This document shows positions 35,646 through 45,430 of a DNA stretch of 64,000 nt, one piece after another. Location of the stretch: NCBI RefSeq assembly GCF_907164915.1, contig NC_061868.1:49909689-49973688 (forward strand). The letters run 5' to 3'. This DNA comes from Impatiens glandulifera (taxonomy: Eukaryota; Streptophyta; Magnoliopsida; Ericales; Balsaminaceae). A program made the translations under genes and the position numbers. The notes under the pieces are model-generated. The model was not told the origin of the DNA. It was given only the letters and a program-made list of their open reading frames with translations, and did no database searches. The first letter of the stretch is position 1, and every line of letters begins with the position of its first letter.

Positions 35646-35819
35646 CTAGGTATATTTACATGCCTTTGATGCGTCCTTCGATGATTTTGTCATGCGAAAC
35701 GTCCTCAATGCTGAGATTGCAGATGACCTTGAAGTGCTGGTTTTGGATTTGGACGCGTCATGAGGCCCGACTTCTTCCATCTCAACGTCAGCTTCTTCCA
35801 TCTCAACGTCGTTGTTCAT
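35646..35819 (-). CDS. Small ORF of array unit 4
   Basis: Coding part as in unit 2, with the TTCCAG acceptor intact. The intron has small A/T-run length changes. The downstream internal repeat is expanded relative to unit 2. Confidence 0.4.
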   Translation of the reverse strand: MNNDVEMEEADVEMEEVGPHDASKSKTSTSRSSAISALRTFRMTKSSKDASKACKYT

Positions 35820-37145
35820 CTGGAATAAAAAAAAGGAAATTATTGAAAACGAGCTTATATATATTTTTTTTCTCCAAATCAAAACAAGAGAAAGAAGAAT
35901 AAAAGAAAAGAAGTATGAAACTGGAGAGGGTTACCTTCGAATCGTCAATCACACTCTTCTTTTCTCAGCTCCTTCTATTGGAAGAGGAGGTGTTTAATAT
36001 ATAGCGGATGAGAACTCTTGCTTGCTTGTTGCCCCTTCCTCGTGTCTCTGTTAAGGTAGGTTGTTAGGGTTACTAGAAAAAGAATGAAAGGGATAGGATT
36101 TGGAGCAGACCAGCTTTGATTTGTCTTTGCTTGATTATGGCAACTGTCGGTTGGACAGTTGCCTGCACCTGGGTTGTTGTTCCTTTGACTTGTACCAAAA
36201 TGGTAACTGTTTCTTCAGACAATCTTCTGTAGCCTGCAACATATCATCAGACTTGTACCAATATGGCAATATCACAGTCTAAGGCTTTGATGTCATCTTC
36301 TGCATATACCCAAAGTGTTTGTTTGCACCAATTTGTACATTATTCTCAATTTGATATTCTTGATTTCTTTCTCTAAGTAGTCTTCTCGTTGGATTTGTTC
36401 TTTGGATTTGGATTAAGTATTTCATTCCAACGGATCATGTTAGCCGGTTGTTCACTTCAACCGGATGGCTTCAGGTTTAGGGTTTTTGATTATTTGGCCG
36501 GTTGCGATTCTTGACCGTTCTTGCACAATAAGTTTGTTAAGTTAAACTTTTATTTAACCGGTCAATTTTATCTAACACCTATTTTATTTTAAAACTTTCA
36601 TATTATTATTAAAATATGATATTATTTTTAAAAAAATGAGACATAAAATTTGATTATTAATATTTTTTCTTGAATAAGTTTAAGCCTATGTTACATCCAC
36701 TATATCTATTTTGTATTATAATTGTTTGGTAAGGAATCACAAATAAAAATATAATTCAATATTTCAGGTAAGATAAATATCTAAGCTCAAGAATTCCTTG
36801 GGAATTGTTTTTTTAACAAATGAGTTAAAATATTTAAATAAAATTGATTAAACATAAATAAAAAGTTAGAGACGGATGAAAATAGATAACATAGCTTACA
36901 AACACGATTCATTGAGAATAAACGATTTAAAAGATAAAATGAGTTCGAAGATAGAAATGAAAAGAGGAAGTACTTAGCTAGTCCGCCTTGTCCTCATTGT
37001 CGGCATTGTCGGCATTGTCCTCATTGGCCGACTTGCCCGCCCTCTCCAACTTGGCCAAATTTTTGGAAGCTTTTGCTGCAGTCCTGGCGGCGCCACTTGC
37101 ATCGGTTGCAGATTGGAGGGCAACTAAATCGTCGACCGTTACAAT

Positions 37146-37319
37146 CTAGGTATATTTACATGCCTTTGATGCGTCCTTCGATGATTTCTTCATGCGAAAC
37201 GTCCTCAATGCTGAGATTGCAGATGACCTTGAAGTGCTGGTTTTGGATTTGGACGCGTCATGAGGCCCAACTTCTTCCATTTCAACGTCAGCTTCTTCCA
37301 TCTCAACGTCGTTGTTCAT
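37146..37319 (-). CDS. Small ORF of array unit 5
   Basis: Same structure, with Thr-to-Lys in FRMKKSSKD. The unit lacks one of the two TTGACCGTTC-containing motifs (near 36510), and the leader region is slightly shortened. Confidence 0.4.
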   Translation of the reverse strand: MNNDVEMEEADVEMEEVGPHDASKSKTSTSRSSAISALRTFRMKKSSKDASKACKYT

Positions 37320-38682
37320 CTGGAATAAAAAAAGGAAATTATTGAAAACGAGCTTATATATATTTTTTCTTCTCCAAATCAAAACAAGAGAAAGAAGAAA
37401 AGAAGTATGAAACTGGAGAGGGTTACCTTCGAATCGTCAATCACACTCTTCTTTTCTCAGCTCCTTCTATTGGAAAAGGAGGTGTTTATTATATAGCGGA
37501 TGAGAACTCTTGCTTGCTTGTTGCCCCTTCTTCGTGTCTCTGTTAAGGTAGGTTGTTAGGGTTACTAGAAAAAGAATGAAAGGGATAGGATTTGGAGCAG
37601 ACCAGCTTTGATTTGTCTTTGCTTGATTATGGCAACTGTCGGTTGGACAGTTGCCTGCACCTGGGTTGTTGTTCCTTTGACTTGTACCAAAATGGTAACT
37701 GTTTCTTCAGACAATCTTCTGTAGCCTGCAGCATATCATCAGACTTGTACCAATATGGCAATATCACAGTCTAAGGCTTTGATGTCATCTTCTGCATATA
37801 CCCAAAGTGTTTGTTTGCACCAATTTGTACATTATTCTCAATTTGATATTCTTGATTTCTTTCTCTAAGTAGTCTTCTCGTTGGATTTGTTCTTTGGATT
37901 TGGATTAAGTATTTCATTCCAACTGATCATGTTAGCCGGTTGTTCACTTCAACCGGATGGCTTCAGGTTTAGGATTTTTGATAATTTGGCCAGTTGCGAT
38001 TCTTGACCGTTCGGAGTTCTTGACCGTTCCCGCACAATAAGTTTGTTAAGTTAAACTTTTATTTAACCGGTCAATTTTATCTAACACCTATTTTATTTTA
38101 AAACTTTCATATTATTATTAAAATATGATATTATTTTAAAAAAAATGAGACATAAAATTTGATTATTAATATTTTTTCTTGAATAAGTTTAAGCCTATGT
38201 TACATCCACTATATCTATTTTGTATTATAATTGTTTGGTAAGGAATCACAAATAAAAATATAATTCAATATTTCAGGTAAGATAAATATCTAAGCTCAAG
38301 AATTTCTTGGGAATTGTTTTTTTAACAAATGAGTTAAAATACTTAAATAAAATTGATTAAACATAAATAAAAAATTAGAGACGGATGAAAATAGATAACA
38401 TAGGCTTACAAACACGATTCATTGAGAATAAACGACTTAAAAGATAAAATGAGTTCGAAGATAGAAATGAAAAGAGGAAGTACTTAGCTAGTCCGCCTTG
38501 TCCTCATTGTCGGCATTGTCCTAATTGTCGGCATTGTCGGCATTGTCGGCATTGTCCTCATTGGCCGACTTGCCCGCCCTCTCCAACTTGGCCAAATTTT
38601 TGGAAGCTTTTGCTGCAGTCCTAGCGGCGCCACTTGCATCGGTTGCAGATTGGAGGGCAACTAAATCGTCGACCGTTACAAT

Positions 38683-38856
38683 CTAGGTATATTTACATGC
38701 CTTTGATGCGTCCTTCGCTGATTTTGTCATGCGAAACATCCTCAATGCTGAGATTGCAGATGACCTTGAAGTGCTGGTTTTGGATTTGGACGCGTCATGA
38801 GGCCCGACTTCTTCCATCTCAACGTCAGCTTCTTCCATCTCAACGTCGTTGTTCAT
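38683..38856 (-). pseudogene. Small ORF of array unit 6, leader exon and splice donor deleted
   Basis: The ORF is intact (with ALRMFRMTKSAKD), and the acceptor side reads TGATTCCAG. A deletion of about 120 bases between about 38896 and 38898 removes the rest of the intron, the splice donor and the leader exon. The TATA box is thereby brought close to the ORF. The downstream internal repeat is longest in this unit. This copy marks the right end of the array. Confidence 0.45.
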
Positions 38857-38952
38857 CTGGAATCAAAAAAAGGAAATTATTGAAAACGAGTTTATATATT
38901 GGAAGAGGAGGTGTTTAATATATAGCGGATGAGAACTCTTGCTTGCTTGTTG

Positions 38953-39323
38953 CCCCTTCCTCGTGTCTCTGTTAAGGTAGGTTGTTAGGGTTACTGGAAA
39001 AAGAATGAAAGTGATAGGATTAAAGGAGACTAGTACGTACTAGACAGGCTTATTTGGAAAAGAAAAAGACATGTACTGTTTAATTGTATATCAAAATTTT
39101 TAACCCATATTTTTATTTTAGTAATCAAGAATAAACCCTAGCTATAGGTGAAAAAAAAAGCTAGAGAGGTTCATGCATGATAACTTGGATATGTAAAACT
39201 AACCTCATAAGAATCAGAAACAAAATCACAACTGTTTGAGGAATCTTTAGAATCTGGGTTTATGGATGGTTTGGTCGACAAGAAATGATCTAATCCCAAG
39301 CAATTAAGTATGGAAGTAATGAT
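38953..39323. repeat. Direct repeat A (about 371 bp), left of the Copia element
   Basis: Begins CCCCTTCCTCG within the end of unit 6 and runs to GGAAGTAATGAT, directly abutting the 5' LTR. It matches repeat B (42565-42943). On the minus strand 39323-39204 is the truncated coding exon described at 42821-42973, with a few changes and one 3-base indel that keeps the frame. Confidence 0.85.
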
Positions 39324-39885
39324 TATTGGGGTGTCCGGCCTACTAGCCCAGTACTACTAATATATATTATATTATTATATATTATATTATATATTATAAT
39401 GATATATTATATATTATATTATAATGATATATTTTATATTATTATATATTATTTTATATTATTATATAGTATTCTATACTATATAATAAACATCAAGGTT
39501 TCCAGTCACAACACATAAGTTTGAGGGAAACACGACAAAGAACAAGACGAAGGCAGGCGTTAGGAAGAAAAAGAGTTTTTTCTTCAACTACTTTCACTTC
39601 TCTTTCTAGATAGTTCTTAAAGGTTTAGGTAATCTTTCTGATTGTAAACCTTATTTTGTAAGAACTTTGTATTGCCTATTATAAACGATATTATAGTGGA
39701 TGGTTTAAGCGGCCTAAGGGTCCTGTGGTTTTTTACTCTTGTTTAAGGGTTTTCCACGCTAAAACTCGTGTCTCCTTTTTTATTTCTTTTCATTGTATGA
39801 TTGGTTGAAAGAAGATTGATAGCTTATAAACAGGGCACTAAAACTAAAAAGGAATCTGTTCCGCATTAGGTTCTTTTTATCAACA
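39324..39885 (+). repeat. 5' LTR of the Copia element
   Basis: 562 bp. It begins TATTGGGGTGTCC (TGTTGGGG in the 3' LTR, so one base changed in the TG terminus) and ends ATCAACA. It contains a TATA-rich palindromic stretch (about 39358-39485) in the promoter position, and is similar to 42035-42564. Confidence 0.88.
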
Positions 39886-39887
39886 AG

Positions 39888-39900
39888 TGGTATCAGAGCA
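39888..39900 (+). other. Primer-binding site, initiator tRNA-Met type
   Basis: TGGTATCAGAGCA, two bases after the 5' LTR end. This is the complement of the 3' end of plant initiator tRNA-Met, the standard primer of plant Copia elements. Confidence 0.9.
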
Positions 39901-39928
39901 GGTTATACTCATTGTGCTGTTTATAATA

Positions 39929-41970
39929 ATGGAGAGCAATACGATTAGAATGATTACTCTTAATGGCTCCAACTGTCATGTTTGGAAAGGGAAGATGGAA
40001 GATCTTCTCTACGTCAAAGATTGTTATTTACCTGTGTTTGCTGATGGAAAGCCAGAAAATAAAACCGATGAGCAATGTACCTTGAGTCATCGTTAGGTGT
40101 GCGACTATATTAGGCAATGGGTGAATGATAATGTTCTCAACCATGTCAGTGAAGAGATACACGCGAAGGATCTATGAAGAAAACTTGAAGAGTTATATGC
40201 TCGAAAGACTGGTAACAACAAATTGTTTTTGATCAAACAGATGATGGGCTTGAAGTACCAAGATGGAAACACCATGTCTAATCACTTGAATACATTTCAG
40301 GGGATTATTAATCAACTAGCTGGAATGAGTATCAAGTTCGATGATGAAGTTCAAGGATTATGGATTCTTGGTACACTGCTAGACTCGTGGGAGACGTTCA
40401 GAGTATCACTGTCTAACTCAGCCGCAAATGGTATTTGTACTATGGAGGTGGTGAAGAGTAGTGTCCTCAATGAAGAGATGAGAAGAAAATCTCAAAGTTC
40501 TTCTTCACATTCTGATGTCCTACTTACTGAAAGAAAATTGAGGACTAAGAGTAGAGGCCCAAATGAGAGGAGCAGAAGCAAAAGCAAATTTGGTAACAAT
40601 TCTAATACTGAAATTATTGTGTTATTATTGTGGCAAAAAGGGGCACATCAAGAAATTTTGTCGAACGTTCCTATGAAAGAACAAGAATAAAAATGATAAG
40701 GAAAGGAAATCTGATGATGGTGACAAACATGAGAAAGTCAATGCTACTACCGATGATTTCTTTTGTTTATATGACAATGATATTAATCTCGTTTGCCATG
40801 AGACTAACTGGGTGATTGATAGCGGTGCTTCAATACATGCCACATCGCGGAGGGATTTCTTCACATCATACACTTCTAGTGATTGTGGAAGTGTTAGAAT
40901 GGGTAACGATGGTACTGCCAAAGTTATTGGTTTTGGAAACGTGTGCCTAAAGCTTGAAAATGGCAACACGTTGGTTCTGAAGAATGTGAAGCACATCCCC
41001 GACATCCGTATGAATTTGATCTCCATTGGGAAGCTCGATGATGAAGGTTTTTGCAATACTTTTCGTGACGGGAAATAGAAGCTTACTAAAGGCTCATTGA
41101 TATTGGCAAAGGGAGAAAAGTGCTCCTCATTATATATGATGCAAGTAACGATTGCAGATTCTTCAGTCAATGCAGTTGATGATGAAGAAAACGTTGAGCT
41201 TTGGCATAACAGACTTAATCATATGAGTGAAAAAGGTTTGATGATATTGGCTAAGAAAAGCCTTCTCTCTGGAGTGAAGAATGGTTCTTTGAAGAAGTGT
41301 ACCCATTGTTTAGCAGGGAAACATACTAGAGTTGCATTCAAGAATGTTTCTCACTCGCGTAAACCAGGTATACTTGGTTTAGTATATTCTAATGTGTGTG
41401 GTCCTATGAAAACAAAGACACATGGTGGTGCCTTATATTTTGTGACTTTTATTGACGATCATTCAAGAAAGAATTGGGTATATACTTTAAAGTCTAAAGA
41501 TCAAGTGTTAGATGTTTTCAAATAGTTTCATGCTCTTGTGGAAAGACAGACATGCACAAAACTTAAGTATGTTCGGACTGATAATGGTGGTGAGTATTGT
41601 GGTCCTTTTGATGAGTATTGCAGGAAACAAAGAATACGACATCAAAAAACACCTCCGAAGACACCTCAACTAAATTGTTTAGCTGAGAGGATGAACCGAA
41701 CACTAGTTGAAAGAGTGAGATGTTTGCTTTCGCAATCACATCTTCCAAAATCCTTCTGGGGTGAGGCTTTGAATATAGTGGTACATGTTTTGAATCTCAC
41801 GCCAAGCGTTCCTTTGGATTTTGAGGTGCCAAACAAGATATGGTCGGGAAAGGAAGTTTCTTATGAACATCTACGTGTATTTGAGTGCAAAACTTTTGTT
41901 CATGTTCCGAAAGATGAACGATCTAAGCTTGACGTAAAGACGAGACAATGTGTATTCACCGGTTATGGGC
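39929..41970 (+). pseudogene. Copia gag-protease-integrase remnant
   Basis: Gag starts at ATG 39929 (MESNTIRMITLNGSNCHVWK) and leads to a CCHC zinc knuckle CYYCGKKGHIKKFC (about 40617-40660). The protease motif VIDSGASIH is at about 40813-40840. The GAG-pre-integrase segment LWHNRLNHMSEKG and an HCLAGK knuckle follow, then the integrase core FIDDHSRKNWVY, RTDNGGEY and AERMNRTL. Breaks are a TAG near 40094, TGA in place of a Trp codon near 40176, a frameshift near 40610, and TAG codons at about 41076 and 41523. The first catalytic Asp of the integrase DDE triad is Asn (SNVCGP, codon 41391-41393). The other two acidic residues remain. Similarity ends after VFTGYG; RT and RNase H are absent. Confidence 0.9.
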
Positions 41971-42021
41971 TTGAAAAGCTTGTCGGCGATGAGTGGGCCT
42001 GTTGGAGCCCACCATATGAGC

Positions 42022-42034
42022 CGGAGGGGGAGTT
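42022..42034 (+). other. Polypurine tract of the Copia element
   Basis: CGGAGGGGGAGTT immediately precedes the TGTTGGGG start of the 3' LTR. It is the normal plus-strand primer site. Confidence 0.75.
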
Positions 42035-42564
42035 TGTTGGGGTGTCCGGCCCATTGGGCTTGGACTACTAATATATATTATATTATTATATATTATATAT
42101 TATATTATAATGATATATTTTATATTATCATATATTATTTTATATTATTATATAGTATTCTATACTATATAATAGACATCAAGGTTTCCAGTCACAACAA
42201 ACAAGTTTGAGGGAAACACGACAGAGAACAAGACGAAGGCAGGCGTTAGGAAGAAAAAGAGTTTTTTCTTCAACTACTTTCACTTCTCTTTCTAGATAGT
42301 TCTTAAAGGTTTGGGTAATCTTTCTGATTGTAAACCTTATTTTGTAAGAACTTTGTATTGCCCATTATAAACGATATTATAGTGGATGGTTTAAGCGGCC
42401 TAAGTGTCCCGTGGTTTTTTACTCTTGTTTAAGGGTTTTCCACGCTAAAGCTCGTGTCTCCTTTTTTTATTTCTTTTCATTGTCTGATTGGTTGAAAGAA
42501 GATTGGTAGCTTATAAAAATAGCACTAAAACTAAAAAGGAATCTGTTCCGCATTAGGTTCTTTT
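42035..42564 (+). repeat. 3' LTR of the Copia element, truncated at its end
   Basis: Begins TGTTGGGGTGTCC and matches the 5' LTR with scattered substitutions and a shorter AT palindrome. It stops at AGGTTCTTTT, without the terminal TATCAACA. The next base begins repeat B (CCCCTTCC), so the terminus was lost in a recombination or repair event. Confidence 0.88.
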
Positions 42565-42943
42565 CCCCTTCCTCGTGTCTCTATTAAGGTAGGTTGTTAG
42601 GGCTACTGGAAAAAAGAATGAAAGGGATAGGATTAAAGGAGACTAGTACGTACTGGAGAGGCTCTTATTTGGAAAAGAAAGAAAACGACATGTCCTGTTT
42701 AATTGTATATCAAAATTTTTAACCCATATTTTTATTTTAGTAATCAAGAATAAATCCTAGCTATAGGTGAAAAAAAACTAGAGAGGTTCATGCATGACAA
42801 CTTGGATATGTAAAACTAACCTCATAAGAATCAGAAACAAAATCACAAGTACTGCTTGATGAATCTTTAGAACCTGGGTTTATGGATGGTTTGGTCGACA
42901 AGAAATGATCTAATCCCAAGCAATTAAGGATGGAAGTAATGAT
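42565..42943. repeat. Direct repeat B (about 379 bp), right of the Copia element
   Basis: Matches repeat A (38953-39323) with few differences. Beyond GGAAGTAATGAT it continues into sequence (CTCATTAACC...) that is missing from A because the retroelement starts there. Confidence 0.85.
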
Positions 42944-42973
42944 CTCATTAACCAAGTGATGAAATGAGTTCAT
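42821..42973 (-). CDS. First coding exon of an unrecognised gene (51 codons)
   Basis: From ATG 42973 the frame reads MNSFHHLVNEIITSILNCLG, then LDHFLSTKPSINPGSKDSSS and ends DFVSDSYE at a strong donor GAG|GTTAGT (42820). The same frame is preserved in the truncated copy at 39323-39204, including a 3-base indel (SSST versus SN-S). That suggests selection at some time. No following exon can be found: on the minus strand the next sequence is repeat B, then the retroelement. It is probably the leftover 5' end of a gene whose body was displaced by the array and insertion. Family unknown. Confidence 0.35.
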
Positions 42974-43031
42974 ATCTACCGTTAATTCTTCTTGATTCTT
43001 TTCTGATAATTTTTCTTCCTCCTCCGTTTGA

Positions 43032-43165
43032 TGTTAGGACTACTGGAAAAAGAATGAAAGTGATAGGATTAAAGGAGACTAGTACGTACTGGACAGAGAC
43101 TCTTATTTGGAAAATAAAGAAAAAGACATGTCTTGTTTAATTGTACATAAAAAAATTTAACCCAT
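43032..43165. repeat. Third partial copy (C) of the direct repeat
   Basis: GTTAGGACTACTGGAAAAAG through AACCCATATTTTTAT matches the first part of repeats A and B, more diverged. The order A - Copia - B - C shows repeated local duplication at the right edge of the array. Confidence 0.7.
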
Positions 43166-43660
43166 ATTTTTATTACTAAAAATAGATAAATTACATACTT
43201 AAAATCATCACTGGTCAACATTTTCTTAATTATAACGACGTTAATTTAAATAATCAATAAACTTTGATTTATTTTTAAACCTTTATTTTTTAAAATATTG
43301 GTTAATTTTTTATAAATAATATTAATATATAATAATTTATAAAAATAAAATATATATTTGATTAATAAATTGAGTGATATAAATAATAACTTGATGAATA
43401 TAGAATAATATTTAAATTGGTTTGAATAATGTATATTTTTAAAATTTTATTTTGTAACCTTTTAAAATTTCATTTATTAAATAATTTTTCTATTTCAAGT
43501 TTTGTTTAATAATGTATATTTTTAAATAATAATAATAATATTAATTACTAAAATAAAAATATAAATGGAAAATTTTGAAATAATCATCTAATCAAATCAC
43601 TAAAATCTATCAACATCAAAATATATCAAATATCTTCCACCAATAATAAACAAACAATTT
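43166..43660. other. AT-rich spacer
   Basis: Nothing beyond AT runs and short microsatellites. Confidence 0.4.
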
Positions 43661-43667
43661 TATATAG

Positions 43668-43835
43668 GAATGGCAACGGGTACCCTACCCATCGGGTAGT
43701 GAAGTACCCATTCCCGAACCCGATTTTTAAATTACTACCCGACCCCGACCCCGAACCCGACAAGTATCTCTATTTATATTCCATCCCCGATTTATCGGGT
43801 ATCCGATCCCCACGGGTACCCCATTACCCGATATT
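43668..43835. mobile_element. GC-rich transposon end (ATGGCAACGGG type)
   Basis: An abrupt GC-rich block begins AGGAATGGCAACGGGTACCC and continues with ACCCGA/CCCGAACCCGA repeats. Similar blocks that start near (G)GATGGCAA are common ends of non-autonomous plant DNA elements in my experience. No partner end in inverted orientation with the same sequence was found, so only one end is reported. Confidence 0.35.
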
Positions 43836-44589
43836 AAATATTAAAAAAATATATTTTAATTAACTAAAATTATATAAATTAAATATAATATGTTACCACA
43901 AAATATAATTAACCTAAAACTATTAATAAATATTATATCCTTAAACATAAAATCATTCACACTATAAAATATAAATTCATTCATACTACATAATATAAAT
44001 TCATCCATACTACAAAAATACAAATAAATTTAAAAGTGATAGAACATAAATTTTAATTAAACACAAAAACTATAAAAACCATCAAATTAGTTCTCACAAA
44101 AAACATCTTTCTCGAATACAATTCTTCAACACATTTAATTACAACCTACAAAATCAATAAAAAAAACAATCAACATTAACAAATACAAAATAGACTAATA
44201 ACATACCTCGAATCTTTGACAAACAATTAAGATTCTTATCTATCTAGCTTCAGATAAACTCAAATGAAAATCAAAACCCTAAATCAATACATCATACCCT
44301 ACTTGCGAAAAGGCTTTCCTTCTTTCTTTTATTGAATAAAAGCTAATACTTCCTGCGAAAGATTAAAATTTAGGGTTAAATTAAACACAATTATCTTATA
44401 TAAATAGTTTATATTACATTGCTGATGATTAGACCCATCATCAACCACACATCTGTTGATGCTTTTGAAAACCTCGAATAATTTTTATCAAAAAGAATAT
44501 ATCCAATTCACCTAGACAAAGAATAAAACGCAAACATCACACTAAATAATTTGACATTTTTTTTAATTAATTATAATAATTGTAACCAT
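43836..44589. other. AT-rich spacer, no gene seen
   Basis: No coding similarity. It contains short direct repeats of AAATTCATTCATACTACA type near 43970-44010. Confidence 0.4.
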
Positions 44590-45430
44590 ACTTACATTTG
44601 ATCATCGATACTCAAAAACTATTCAGTTTCGTGGAAAATCTACGACACCATTTTGATAGAAGAGCCTTATTAAAAGAAATACGATCTCGAATTTCCAAAA
44701 TTTCTTGATATTTATAACATTTAACCTTATCGTAACTAACTAAATATCAAAAAGATGAGTTAGAAGATCCTTATAGAAATTTACACATTATTCTCTCAAT
44801 TTTCAACTCCACAATCTTGTGAAGAATGAATAAAGACATCATATATGTCGACATAGATGAGAACACACTCTTAATAAGGATTAATCGACCCCCTTTCGAG
44901 ATTATTTTACTTTTTCACCTAGACAGTTTATATTTCATTTTAGTGATAATCGAGTCTTAAAAGATCTTGGATCGTAATTTAGCACCTAATGGAATATCAA
45001 TGTATGTTGATGGAAAATCACCAATTCTGAACTTTAACACATTTGTCAACATCATCCTACTTCAATTAGAAACATGATCTGGAAAAAAATGTCTTACTTA
45101 TTAAATTTTACTCGAAAACCGGAACATGTACTGAAAACTCATAAAATATCCCGAAGGTGTATAAAATTCTTAGCATGAACCATGCAGAGCGTGTAATCAG
45201 CAAAAAATAAATGTGATATAGAAAAAATGATATGTTCTTAGCTAAGAACTCGTGCATTATGCTACTAAGCCTATTGGCCATTTCCTTTTAGACGAGGATC
45301 TAACTTCATTAATGTCGCCCGCAAAAATAATTGGTAAATCACAAAGACTCATCACATTCTTTATTTCATTAAAGAACTATATTTTAAATTGTGATGATTC
45401 TATAGTCCATAAACCACAGAAATTACCCAT
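44590..45430 (-). pseudogene. Decayed L1-type LINE: endonuclease and reverse-transcriptase pieces
   Basis: Read on the minus strand, the first piece (about 45430-45240) contains LCDLPIIFAGDINEVRSSSK and RKWP, the Gly-Asp-Asn-like (here GDIN) core of the APE endonuclease. After a large deletion the reverse transcriptase resumes: SHLFFADYTL (catalytic FADD changed to FADY), then FSTCSGFRVKFNK. In a shifted frame come YIDIPLGAKLRSKIF, SKIISKGGRLILIKSVLSS and IMCKFL. The piece near 44700-44590 gives NKALLSKWCRRF, the usual LINE segment downstream of RT. At least three frame changes and several stops make it non-functional. No poly-A tail or target duplication was identified. Confidence 0.85.

Larger units (their letters stand above)
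30035..39021. repeat. Tandem array of six ~1.5-kb units
   Basis: Units begin at the shared word TGGAGCAGACC at 30035, 31544, 33047, 34574, 36101 and 37593, giving spacings of 1509, 1503, 1527, 1527 and 1492. The last unit is ~1430 bp and ends near 39021. The units are nearly identical by eye. Each contains, left to right, a TGGTACAAGTC-rich block, an inverted CCGGTTG/CAACCGG pair, a duplicated TTGACCGTTC motif, ~450 bp of AT-rich DNA, a minus-strand small ORF, its intron and leader, and a TATA box. Length differences come mostly from a short internal repeat and two deletions. Homology at the left edge starts abruptly after the second transposon-family pseudogene. Confidence 0.92.
39324..42564 (+). 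mobile_element. Ty1/Copia-type LTR retrotransposon, internally deleted and decayed
   Basis: The 5' LTR, primer-binding site, gag, protease and integrase remnants, polypurine tract and 3' LTR occur in Copia order (protease-integrase before RT). The whole RT-RNase H region is missing: the coding similarity stops at about 41970 and the PPT follows at 42022. Several nonsense codons, one frameshift and a changed integrase catalytic residue show it is dead. The 3' LTR lacks its last ~8 bases and is joined directly to a copy of the left-flank repeat, so no target duplication can be scored. Confidence 0.9.

Noticed and set aside
40625..41170. 181-codon minus-strand frame within the Copia element
   Set aside because: Antisense shadow of the protease/pre-integrase region.
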